This document shows positions 12,801-22,200 of a stretch of 64,000 nucleotides of DNA, piece after piece. Position numbers and translations under genes: made by a program. Position 1 is the first letter of the stretch. Every line of letters starts with the position of its first letter. The DNA is from Pagrus major (taxonomy: Eukaryota > Chordata > Actinopteri > Spariformes > Sparidae), in NCBI RefSeq assembly GCF_040436345.1, contig NC_133232.1:30105815-30169814 (forward strand). The letters run 5' to 3'. The notes beneath the pieces are model-generated. The model did no database searches and had not been told where the DNA came from. It was given only the letters and a program-made list of their open reading frames with translations.

Positions 12801-15800
12801 CAAGAAAGAGTTTGTTTGGTAAGCTGAGCTGCTGAAGCTGTATAGAAGACATAAAGATATTGTAATTTTATTTTTAACGTTATCATCTTTTTTTGTATCA
12901 GCCAACTTAACCAGAAAAAAAGCTCACACTCCTTGTTCCCTTTTGAACTCCCACTCCCTCTCTCTGTTATCAGCGCTGCTTCCAGCATCAAGAAAAACTC
13001 ATGATCATGAGTGTTAAACCTTAATCAAACTGCGATCATGGTTTAGTTCTGCTTCAAGGAGCAGCCGATGTGCTTTTAAGATAACGGAGCACTATCATCT
13101 GTTTTGATTGACAGACCATACCGAAATGTGTGCGTTTGTGTGCTGCAAACTGACGTGGCAGCAGCTCAGTTTGCAATAAATCTCAGTGGAGCAGGAGACC
13201 TATTAAGTTCCAGCTGGAGGCACATCCTGTTACAGTTCTGGGGTTGTTCCTGCTGCCATCTGCTGGAGAAAATCGGGCTCTCCCAAGATAAAATGGCTTA
13301 GTAATGGTGTTATACCACACAGTTAAAGTATTCATATATATGTTTAGGAGTACATGAAGAAAGTAAAATACTCCTCCACTGATTTAATATGATCATCTCA
13401 ATATATATTATGATACAGCAACTACTCTGGATAAAATAACTTGTTTTTTATTTATCGATCAAATTAAATACCTGACTCGTACAAAAATCATAATATTTCC
13501 ATATAGCTGTCCTGCTCATTCACAACATACTGCACTATAGAGTTATTACAGTTATAAATGCTTTGATATAAATGTGGACAGATTTTTTTTTTCTCACAGA
13601 GAATAATTGGAATGAGAGTTCTTTCAAAGGGCAACAAGATGATCATGTGAAAGTTACACAACTCCGTATCATGCTGCTTTATTCTCTGTTCTGCTGCTGT
13701 CTTTCCCTGTCACAGCTAGCCGCCTATGAATGTAAACGTAACATAAAGTGCTAAATTTATCTCTATATTCATCTTTTCCTCCCCTCAGACTCTAAAGGCT
13801 CGACAGGCACCAACTCGGCTGCTGAGGCGGCCAAGATCCTGGCAGAGAACCGCAGACTGATGCGAGAGCAGAAGGAGAAAGAGGAGCAGCTCAGGATACA
13901 GAGGGAGGAAGAGGAGAAGTAAGATTTATTGGAAGTTATCAATGTGAATGTGACATACAGTATAGTATACAAAAGGTACTAGCTTTAACCATTTAATGGG
14001 AATTATTGGACGATTAGCGTTTTTAGACTTTAAGACTCCATACTATTAGAAAATGAACTCCTATATATCCTCTTTCAGAAAGTAACTATTCATTTGTCAG
14101 CTTTCAAGACATTTTTTTGCTTTTTAACCGTCTCAGGCTGAGAAAGGAAGAAGAGCAGCGTTTAGCAGAGGAGGCTCGACTGAAACGCCAAGAAGAAGAA
14201 AAGAAACTTGCAGAGGAGAGAAAAATTAAAGAAGAAGAAGAGGCTCGCCTGGCAGAGGAAGAACGGGTGAAACTGGCAGAAGAGGAAGCAGTGAGGCAGG
14301 CCGAGCTCCAGAAGGAACGTGAGGAGGCAGAGGCCAAGGCCCTGGAGGAGGCGGAGAGGGTCCGTCAGGAGAGAGACCGCATCATGCAGCAGAACCAGCA
14401 AGAACGAATGGAGAGGAAGAAGGTACGGATAGATTGATGAAGGAGACATTCTTCTCTTTTATTTGTGTCTTTATCATCAAGACTTATGACAAAAACATGC
14501 TCTGTTCTCCCACTTCAGAGAATTGAAGAGATAATGAAGAGAACAAGAAAAGGGGAGCAAAGTGACAAGGTGAGCTGACCGCCGTTCACACTACAAGTCT
14601 CATAGTGTCTGTTGTATGCTAACATGTTTTTTGTGTCTCCTGCATAGAGAGATGGAGGCGATGACGATAAATGCTCACAGGAGAATGAAGAAGAGGAGGA
14701 GGGAGAGGACGAGATGACTGAAACCATGAGTAAGCGTTCTCATTCTCTAGTTTTGGTTGAGGATTTCTGAATGCATGATTTTTGTGTTTGTTTACATATA
14801 CTTTACATAATGACTTGTGTGGGTGGATTTACATGACTCTCAATGTGACTCTGTTTGCTCTATTGATATTTGCAGGCCAGGTGGATGACATGACCGCAGA
14901 GGCTGATGCAGATGCAGACGAGTGCGGCCTGTCCTCTGGTGAGCCGGAGGAACGTCGAGAGGAGCCCCTGGGCAGTGTGAACGGAAAACCAGAGACAGAC
15001 GACAAGGAGAACAACAACGGCATAAGCACAGATGAGACTCAGGCAGTGAGGTATTACTTCAGAAAGATAATGAAACCCACACCGAAAGGGCTCAGAGTTC
15101 TGCTGACAAAATTGTGATCTTTATTTTCTTTATTCTTTATTTTTTTTAGCAGTTGGCAAAGAACTGGTCTCGTTTCCAGTTTGCCACCTCTTCTTCTTCT
15201 TCTACTCTGTGAATACAGCCATGCATAATGTAGCCAATAACCAAACCTAGTTAATTCTGTTTATTTTTGCAACTTTTTAAAAGTTTGCTTCAAAATTGCA
15301 TGTAAACACAGCTATTGTTGGTTTTGTTATAGAATAACACCAACTGTATCCTTTATTGTTGTGGATTTCTCCCTGTCACTTCTCCATCTCTTATTCTGTG
15401 ACAAAGTGCTGTTGTGCTGTGAGAGATTTGTCTTTTGACCTCTCATCTTCCTCACCTCTTTCGCTTTTCCAGCCCGGTCCCTAAGGGCCGCCTCGTCGAG
15501 GGCTCGGATCTCCTGAACGAGCAGGACTCCGCCAAGGTGGGGTTGGTGTCTGGTCTCAACGGTAAATCCAACCAGTGGAGCTTTGAGGAACTGATTGACC
15601 TCAACGTCCACTCCAAGACTCGGCCCCTCATCGAGGCCGAGGACTGTAACCAGGTGTTGATTAACTGTGACGGGAGCTCAGATGGGACCAGGGTAGCCTT
15701 CGAGGACAAGGGAACCCCCGTCAACCCCCTGCATTCCTCCAATCAACCCATAGAAGCCCTGTCAGGTGAGGAGTCGGTTCCACTTGTTCGTCAGTGTGCA

Positions 15801-15860
15801 CATTTTGACTCGGAGTTCTCAAAGACAGATAACTCTCCCTGTGTCTCTGCAGAGATTTGA
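770..15860 (+). CDS. map7d3: MAP7 domain-containing protein, probably MAP7D3 (5' partial gene, 12 exons)
   Basis: MAP7-family proteins bind microtubules through an N-terminal coiled coil and recruit kinesin-1 through a second coiled coil. Exons in the window are 770-871, 4947-5072, 7734-7849, 11754-11881, 11979-12199, 13789-13918, 14137-14422, 14519-14569, 14648-14729, 14876-15050, 15473-15765 and 15853-15860. They encode the last 571 residues. Family marks in order are RLLTPTQASLARSKSAAALS, a Ser/Pro-rich basic linker, the long Glu/Arg/Lys helix (ILAENRRLMREQKEKEEQLR to ERKKRIEEIMKRTRK) that defines the MAP7 Pfam family, an acidic stretch, and a C-terminal tail ending EALSEI. All exon phases join without a break. 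The paralogue is inferred from synteny: fhl1 and slc9a6 lie next to it, as MAP7D3 does on human Xq26.3. The sequence alone would also allow map7d1 or map7d2. The N-terminus lies outside the window. Confidence 0.85.
981..1094 (-). mobile_element. non-LTR retrotransposon 3' tail fragment
   Basis: Read on the minus strand, the segment ends in gggatcaataaagt followed by CATC-type tetramers. That is the usual 3' end of a widespread fish LINE/SINE family. Only the tail is present. The family name is not certain. Confidence 0.55.
1098..1756. mobile_element. hAT-like MITE with TIRs, probably nested
   Basis: The left end tagagctgggcattat and the reverse complement of the right end tagggctgggcaatat form imperfect terminal inverted repeats of the fish gggctgggc family. 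The interior is rich in ATAT and ATCG runs. A second gggctgtcacgatattgg end at about 1287 suggests an insertion within the element. There is no transposase. Confidence 0.6.
3789..4454. mobile_element. non-autonomous DNA transposon with 25-bp TIRs
   Basis: Positions 3789-3813 and 4430-4454 are inverted copies of a 25-bp sequence beginning ctcattcagaccaaatca, and 24 of 25 positions match. The 666-bp element contains an open minus-strand frame at 3857-4099 that I do not recognise as a transposase. I see no clean target-site duplication, so the superfamily is undecided. Confidence 0.65.
4947..5072 (+). CDS. map7d3: map7d3 exon b (RLLTPT motif)
   Basis: The exon encodes SRLLTPTQASLARSKSAAAL, the most recognisable conserved motif of the MAP7 family between its two coiled coils. 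The acceptor is cggccgtgtag and the donor is CCAG/gtaacc. The phase is 1 in and 1 out. Confidence 0.9.
5073..7733. other. map7d3 intron
   Basis: No exon is seen in this stretch. It contains a (TTATG)n pentamer run at 5321-5343. From about 6440 it has sequence resembling a dispersed fish repeat (gggtgtctgaaggtcctt). A pyrimidine-rich tract from about 7490 leads to the next exon. Confidence 0.55.
5321..5343. repeat. (TTATG)n pentanucleotide microsatellite
   Basis: This is a short run of the unit tgtta in the map7d3 intron. Confidence 0.9.
7734..7849 (+). CDS. map7d3: map7d3 exon c
   Basis: The exon encodes a Ser/Pro/Arg-rich linker including RGPVRSRSIDRQKSGMTTSV and ends SADGALDPSM. The donor is AATG/gtgaga. 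Two in-frame acceptors 24 nt apart are possible: ctcag before 7734 (chosen, better composition) or accag before 7710. The exon enters in phase 1 and leaves in phase 0. Confidence 0.75.
8272..8719. mobile_element. hAT-like MITE remnant
   Basis: The left end is gggatgcaccgatt. The right end read on the other strand is agggacgcactgact. Both belong to the common fish gggatgcaccgat inverted-repeat family, and gggccgat is repeated inside. The ends are degenerate. Confidence 0.5.
11228..11542. mobile_element. hAT-like MITE remnant (gggctgc ends)
   Basis: The left end is tagggctgcataatatg. The right end reads tagagctgctgaatt on the other strand. The interior is AT-rich with tcatattgtgattattt-type sequence. 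The call is based on end similarity only. Confidence 0.45.
11754..11881 (+). CDS. map7d3: map7d3 exon d
   Basis: The exon encodes KDKHLSPGGQRPASPSS and continues as a Ser/Pro/Arg-rich stretch to KRTPSPAAS. The acceptor is acctctacag and the donor is CCAA/gtaagg. It starts in phase 0 and ends in phase 2. The open frames called in other phases here are shadows. Confidence 0.85.
11979..12199 (+). CDS. map7d3: map7d3 exon e
   Basis: The exon is a proline- and lysine-rich linker (MKQRPPSPQPASAKPPPIQK, then TLRKRDSKSKDLCPVQ) just before the second coiled coil. The acceptor is ctcctcacag and the donor is GATG/gtgagc. Only 97 bp separate it from the previous exon. Confidence 0.88.
12200..13788. other. 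map7d3 intron, nothing recognised
   Basis: The sequence is AT-rich and I recognise no exon or clear repeat family in it. It ends in the acceptor ttttcctcccctcag. Confidence 0.5.
13789..13918 (+). CDS. map7d3: map7d3 exon f (start of second coiled coil)
   Basis: The exon encodes AAEAAKILAENRRLMREQKE and continues KEEQLRIQREEEE, the start of the conserved kinesin-binding helix of MAP7 proteins. The donor is GAGAA/gtaaga. It leaves in phase 2 and joins the next exon as EEKLRKEEEQ. Confidence 0.95.
14137..14422 (+). CDS. map7d3: map7d3 exon g (main coiled coil)
   Basis: This is a 95-codon, almost uninterrupted Glu/Lys/Arg/Ala helix, from LRKEEEQRLAEEARLKRQEE to NQQERMERKK. It is the core of the MAP7 Pfam domain. 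The acceptor is accgtctcag and the donor is AGAAG/gtacgg. Confidence 0.97.
14519..14569 (+). CDS. map7d3: map7d3 exon h (51-nt exon)
   Basis: This short phase 0 to phase 0 exon encodes RIEEIMKRTRKGEQSDK. The EEIMKRTR motif directly follows the coiled coil in MAP7 proteins. Confidence 0.97.
14648..14729 (+). CDS. map7d3: map7d3 exon i (acidic)
   Basis: The exon encodes an acidic stretch that starts RDGGDDDKCSQENEE and ends TETM. The acceptor is ctcctgcatag and the donor is ATGA/gtaagc. It leaves in phase 1. Confidence 0.93.
14876..15050 (+). CDS. map7d3: map7d3 exon j (acidic linker)
   Basis: The exon encodes QVDDMTAEADADADECGLSS and ends NGISTDETQAV. The donor is GTGAG/gtatta, chosen because its phase 2 end joins the next exon as ...QAVS-PVPKG. 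A gcagtga alternative would break the frame. Confidence 0.85.
15473..15765 (+). CDS. map7d3: map7d3 exon k (conserved C-terminal region)
   Basis: The exon encodes KGRLVEGSDLLNEQDSAKVG and then NQWSFEELIDLNVHSKTRPL. The FEEIINL-like segment is shared by MAP7-family C-termini. The acceptor is cttttccag and the donor is GTCAG/gtgagg. Confidence 0.95.
15853..15860 (+). CDS. map7d3: map7d3 last coding exon (stop)
   Basis: After the acceptor tgtgtctctgcag, the bases ag-att-tga complete the C-terminus EALSEI and stop. The MAP7D1 C-terminus ends in a similar short EVI, as I recall it. Reading through the upstream donor instead would give an unrelated tail. Confidence 0.85.
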
Positions 15861-18490
15861 TGCTGCAGCCATCGCTGAGAAGCCTCTTACTGTTGCACTC
15901 GTTCCTGTTCCTGTCCCGCTGAGCTCCTTTACTCCTCTACCAGTTCTGAACAGCTTCCTCCTCTTTCTCCTCCTCCTCTTCCCGAGGGAGGAGCACAAGG
16001 TGAAGCGGAAAGACCACCCTAAGTGCTACTTTTGCACCCTAAATGATGAGGAAACAGATATATTACAATTATATATATATAAAAAACAAACACATTATAC
16101 TTCAGGGAAACTCCGTTTATTCCTTCAACATGCTCGATCCAGGTCTCTTTCCTCTTCCTCTTGTGTTTAGTTCCTTTTTTTTCTATGTTGTGTCCAATTT
16201 TCATGATGTTTTTTAAGAGTTGTGTCTTCGTCAGGGGTGCATTGTTGTAATTTATTAATTTTGGCTTCTTTGTTATTGTAATTATTGTTATCATATGTTT
16301 AGTCTTTTTTTTTTTTCTCTCTTGTATGAGAATATTCCAGGACACATGCACACGAGGCTGTGTGACGTGAACATGAGGTTAATATCGTGACTTAAAGGAA
16401 GGTTAATACATTCTGCTGGGTGGGAAATAATACCAGGTTTTTGCATGTGTGGATTCATCTAAATTTACTTGACCGGCTGCTTTTTTGTAGCATCCAGCAA
16501 ATATGGCCTTACTATTCTTTTCCCGACTTTGAATTTTTCAGTGTGAATATGCTAAAACACTTGTGCTCAAGCTCACACACGCACAGTTTAGCGATTTCTG
16601 TCACTTCAGCCCCATTTTTCATGCACACCGGTCTCCCAGGTTCTCTCACTGTGTGTTTTCCTTCTTTGGCCACTAGAGGGCTTCAGGAGCACAGCTGTTA
16701 CATTTGATGAGTGTTGAGATTCAAGACGACACTGCAGTGAATTCATACGTTCAGTGAAGTTTGATTTAGTTGTTTTGTTATGTTTTACATATGTAAATAG
16801 AATTTATGTTTACTAACATCATTTTAGTTTGCATCACTTAACTCCATAACTGTAACTTGACACACAGGTGAAGTCCTTTAGTTTCATTCAGAGCTGCGTC
16901 ATTTCTGAACTTGAATGCTCAGATGTTCACCTTCACTGAAACTAAAAAATTCAGGTTTCCAATTATCCGGTTCGAGCTCAACTTTCACCCACACATCCTC
17001 TTCATCCATCCATCCATCCTTGCATTCATTACATTTATTTCCCACTAACCTCCTTCGAAGATTCCCAACACACTAGCTGCTAATGCATTTCAACTATTTT
17101 TTATAATATTAAAAAAAAATTTGGCTGTTTGTTTATATATGAAAACACATTTCTACATATATTTAAGTGTTATTGTACTGTGTATATAATCAGTATTAGG
17201 CAAATGAAGCCATGTGTAGGATGGAGCGGCGTCAGGATGTGGATAATTGAAGTCTCTGTGTATGTGACTGTGCTATAAGTTAGGTTTCTGTTGGACTTTT
17301 TGACGTTTGGGCCACCTGGAAACCCAAAATTTACATAAGGGCCTCTGAAAAACAAGGGGCCAAGTGGGGACCCACTATACGTTTCTCAAAATATTATGTG
17401 TGTATTTGTGTGTATGTTTGAGAGCTTTCTTTAGCCCCGTATCCCTGTCGCCCCGACCCTGAATTTTGCCTCTCAGAGACTTAACAAGTTGATATTTTGG
17501 TGACATTTACAGCCCTCAGCAACATGTCTAACCCATGTTAAGAGCCTCTTTATGATGCTTTAACGTCATCAAAATACGTTTTATATTCTGTCAAAGGACG
17601 TGCGGATGTTGTTGGTAGGCATATCAGCTCAGGTCACAACGATTACTCCTTTGTAGTACGAGGCACCAAATATAACACGGCTGTTTTCTGTCTCTTTCAT
17701 GAGTTATATAAAAATCTCGCTTGACTAGTCCAAGCACGACGTTTTGGGGACCTTGTTTTTTTTTTTTTTGCCTTGTTCTCAGCTGGCTTGCTCACTAAAA
17801 TCTCTTTGTACATACGGACTAGGGGCTTTAGATGTTAGCTTTGATTAATAAGCTCACAGAATGTAACAGACTCCCAGAAACCGTCCTTCATTATTTACCG
17901 TGTCTCTCAGAGCTGCCCGCTTTTTTAGCTCTCATACATTATTCATCTAGAAAACATGAGACTCTTTGCACTGTCACAAATTAGGCGCTATGGTTAAAGG
18001 ATGAAGTAGCTTTACCGTGCAGGCTCGTAGGAGAGTTGTGTGAAATTGTGTGGAAGAAAAGAAAAAGACCTTTGCCTACACCCGAACCTTTCCCACTCAT
18101 GAGTAGCACCTGTTGGGTGGCTGTTGTAGCTGCTGCTGCTGCTTGAACAGATACTGTATCTATTCCAGGTCCTGCTGCATCTTTGAGGACTCGCTCGGAG
18201 CCGACTGCTCTCAGTCCTCAACGTTGTCTATAACAATAGGATAGAACGGTGCCTTAGATCGAGATTTAGTATTTTTATTGTATCACAGTCAACTAAGAAA
18301 GCTTGTCCTTACCTCGGCCTCGACAATCAGTCTGCCCAACCAGGGCAACTTTGTGAATATGCATATTTCTCTGGAGGATTTACAAAACCTAACAACGCCC
18401 TGTCCACAAATAAGATTTGTACTGTAAATATATCTAAAGTGTACTGAGATGATACGAACTGTTAAAACAATAAAGACTTCAAAAAATACT
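15861..18490 (+). other. map7d3: map7d3 3' untranslated region (inferred)
   Basis: The 2.6 kb after the stop has no conserved frame and is AT-rich with T runs. It ends at polyadenylation signals before the convergent fhl1 gene. Its extent is inferred from those signals. Confidence 0.5.
18469..18474 (+). promoter_or_regulatory. map7d3: polyadenylation signal AATAAA, map7d3
   Basis: The hexamer lies in gttaaaacaataaagacttc. A second AATAAA on the same strand is at 18519-18524. Either could end the map7d3 transcript. Confidence 0.5.
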
Positions 18491-18547
18491 CCTTCCACCT
18501 GTTTTTAATTTCTTTTCAAATAAAGACACGTCACGTCACTTCCTCCT

Positions 18548-18553
18548 TTTTAT
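18548..18553 (-). promoter_or_regulatory. fhl1: polyadenylation signal AATAAA, fhl1
   Basis: On the minus strand this reads AATAAA, 582 nt beyond the fhl1 stop codon. The region 18554-19134 would then be the fhl1 3' UTR. Confidence 0.5.
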
Positions 18554-19134
18554 TCTTTTAACTTCACTCATAAAGTCTTGAATACATGAGCAGTTTATAC
18601 GTCAGCATCAATCTCAAAGACCTAATTTATATTTGAAATTCACTCGCTAAACATCTTTTGAAAATTGTCATACTCAAACTTTCAGAGGCGTAACAGATTA
18701 TTAATCAAAGCTGGTAATGAATGAGCAGCAGTATGCATGTAAAGAGCATCTTATTCTCTCTGAAAGATTCCAGTAAGGCACTGAAAAGGCTTTTGTCTCA
18801 TACGGCTGCACAGATTAGATTAGTGCATAACACAATCCCACAAAAGAAACTCTGTTGCCATGTTAGTCTCCAGCACTGAAACCAGTTGCAATAATGTATA
18901 TGTAGATAAATGATTCAAGCTAGTGCATATTGAGTTGAAATAACTTCGAGTTTGTAAAGAGAGGATCCACCAAAACTGACTATTCTTACATCTCGTGCTA
19001 ATTCAGAAACAGAACAACATTTCTGTTCTGTTTTAAACTCACAATCCCAAAAACTCCCAGAAGAGAAGAATATGTTCTTTTTTGCAAATGAACAGTCAGT
19101 TTTGGTGTAATTCCCCTTTAAAGAGTGATCCTCT

Positions 19135-19289
19135 TCACAGCTTCTTAGCACAGTCGGGGCAGTAGATCTGTTCTCCGCTGATGACGAAGCGCTTGTTGGC
19201 CAGCGAGAGGGAGCACTTCTTGCAGTTGAAGCAGTACTCGTGCCAGGAGTAGCCCTCGTAGTTCACCACGTTGGTGCCATGGCCGAACC
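19135..19289 (-). CDS. fhl1: fhl1 coding exon 5 (LIM4 and stop)
   Basis: The exon encodes [20 protein letters not shown] to [10 protein letters not shown] and stop (TGA at 19135-19137). The acceptor is ctctgcag. It enters in phase 1. Confidence 0.97.
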
Positions 19290-22200
19290 CTGCAGAGATA
19301 GACAGACGGACAGAAGGACATCCGTCAACAAGCAAAACCCTGATCTCATGTCTTAAACATTCCTATCACATGTCCCAATATTCAGCACAGGTTGGTCTCA
19401 AATGACGAAAAACTGAGATCTTAAATCTGGAATTAAAGCTTGTTTGAACAAGGACATTTGAATTCCAGAGTGTGGAGGCTCAGTATGTGGACAATTCACA
19501 GTATTGATGGTGGCTGTCAGAACAAAGTAATGTAAGCTGAACTGGGCTTCAAATATGCTTTTAACTGCTTTTTTTTCTCTTTTTAAAGTGACTGCCCATC
19601 TTTCTTTTAATGGAAAACCATGGTATTGATATAAACCCTGATGAAGACTTTCAAATGTGTTGGTTTATTCATGATTCAATGAAGGATTTTAATAAACTGC
19701 CAACCGAGGTCGGGTCTCTCTTGTAAAAGAGATCTTGATCTCAATGGGCCTTCCTGGTAAAATAAAATATCTTTAAAAAAAAAAGCACTTTCATTATAAG
19801 TATATTACTGCACTCCCTATTATTTTTTTCTTTATACTTTTACCTCATTTCAGATTTTGAGTATGAAATAAACTTAATTTCTAGGAAATGATTATGTAAT
19901 TTGATACTACTTATAGGGAAAATGGAAAGGTTCTTTAAAGAAAAGCTCAGTTTAAACCCCAAATAATCAATTTAATAGTCATTTATTGTTGAAAACTTTA
20001 TGTTCCCTCATGATGAATTGTATGCTTGCCTGAATATAAATTTCACACTGGTGCGTGTGCAGCCAACCTTCAGTGCACCGCCTTAAAAACCACTAAGTTA
20101 TGCTGAAAATGAATTGGAAAAAATTGAAAATTCCTGTAACTTGTATGAAATTACATACTGTTGTTATAACATACTCTAGGAAACTTTTATAATGATTAAG
20201 AATGATAAAGCGTCATCAAAAGATCTGCTTTTCCTGCTGTGTGACACTGAAACTGTGTCATGATGAATCATCTGAGGTACTGTCGTTGCAGCACATCCTC
20301 TTATGTCTTATGACCGCATTGCCTCATGGTCTATTTCGTCATCTGTCTGTGGATTATAATCTGTCAGATGCGATTATAGTCGTGCAGGAAACATCCAGAA
20401 GAAGAACTGAAGCATTCTGTGAACATTCATGACCATCCTGGCATGTTTGCAGCAGAAATCATACTAATGTCAACGAGTGTTCATGCTTCCCTGACCTGTG
20501 ATCGGGTTCTTGCAGCCATGGCACTTCTTGGCCACATCAGTCTTGAAGCAGTCCACGCAGAAAACATTGTTCTCATGGGAAGTGAAGCGAACTGTTGCCA
20601 GAGGTTTACGGCAGGTGTTGCACACGAAACACTCGGAGTGCCAGGGCTGGTCCTGGTAGCTGATCCCTCCGGAGGTGATGGCCTGAGAGGGTCAGAGGGA
20701 CACTTTGATGTCAAACACTACAGGGCCGCAATATCATTCATCAATAGGACACTGTGCTGTTTCAGCTCCTCCAGACTGGCAAACAGCAGCACACTGATGA
20801 ATATCTTTACAAGCACAAAACACACACAGAGATAGGATCAGTGCTCGTACCTGCTTGCAGTGGAAGCATTTCTTGGCAAACTTCTTGTCATGGCAGGGAG
20901 CGCAGTAGATGTCTTCGCCCTTGGTCAGGAAGCTCTGTGCGCGGATTGGCTGCTTGCATTCAAAGCATTTGAAGCAATCCTCGTGCCACACCTTGTTCTT
21001 GTACTCCACGTTCTGGGATCCTATGAAACATAAACATTCAATAAAACCAACAATAGTTGATGCAATCTAGCCCCTCAACATACAGCATGGTCACCGCACT
21101 TGGGTTAAAGGCCTTGAAAACACGTTGTCCCCAATATATCCAACATATAAGTCTTCTTACAGACAGGAGGAACATTTTGAAACATAAAACTTTTGTCACT
21201 CTTCTGAAGAATGTTTTCACGACACATAATTCTGTTTGCTTCTACCACAGTAACATCTGATCTAATGTGATGAAGTGAAATACTCATTTTGAGTATACTA
21301 ATGTATATAAACATGAAATTTGCTACAGATACAAGTCGCTGTAAATGCTTGAAAAGTGCTTGAATTTGAGTGGGAAATTTTGAGTTGTAGGACCCTGCTG
21401 GAGTTGTGACTTAACGTTATGCACATAAAACATCACCTCGCCCATGAACAAGTCTTATTATTATTATCATTATTAATATTATTACTTTTATTATTATTAG
21501 CGGCTATAGCTTTATTAGCCCTTATTAAAGGGCCACAGGTCAGATTCTGGGCTGCTGCAGTGACGACACAGCTTCTGTACATGGGGCGCGCACTCACCAT
21601 CAGCAATGGCAGACAACAACTCCCATGTTCTCAAACTACTCAAGTCTTTTGTTTTGTTTTGATTAAGAGACCTCTAGTGGCAGAAACTCCATACTGTGCC
21701 TTTAAAAAGAAAAAAAATATAACAGTAAACCCACCTGGCATGACCACCTTGTAGCAGCCCTGGCAGCGGTTGCCATCCTCCCTGGCGCCACACTTGCCGC
21801 ACATTATCTTGCCATCATCACGGGCGTTGAAGGGCTCAGAGGCTAGCGGCTTGTAGCACTTGGCACAGCGGAAACAGTCCTCATGCCAGTGGCGGTTCTT
21901 ATGGTGCAGCTCCTGAACACAGAGGAGGAGGAGGAGGAGGAGGAGGCGCGTGGTGAGCAGAGGTGCCTCACTGAGCTCTCATTAAAGTGGAGTTTGTTTA
22001 CTCATCATGTGGACTGAGGCTCGGGGCCAGAACACAGAACGAGCCCATGTGGCAGGCATTAAAGTGGAGATGAAGTGAACCGGGACGTGGCGAGCCGTGA
22101 AGGAGTTAGAGGACTTTGATGGTGAGAATGAGATATAAAGTATTTAAGCCTCATTAGATGTAATAATACATCTTTTTACAGTTTTAACAGCCTGTGACTG

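Noticed and set aside
14104..14449. Long Ser-rich and Phe/Leu-rich minus-strand frames
   Set aside because: They are antisense to the map7d3 coiled-coil exon; purine-rich codons on the plus strand leave the other strand open.
20419..20835. 138-codon plus-strand frame
   Set aside because: It overlaps fhl1 exon 4 antisense, while the LIM3 coding sense on the minus strand is unmistakable.
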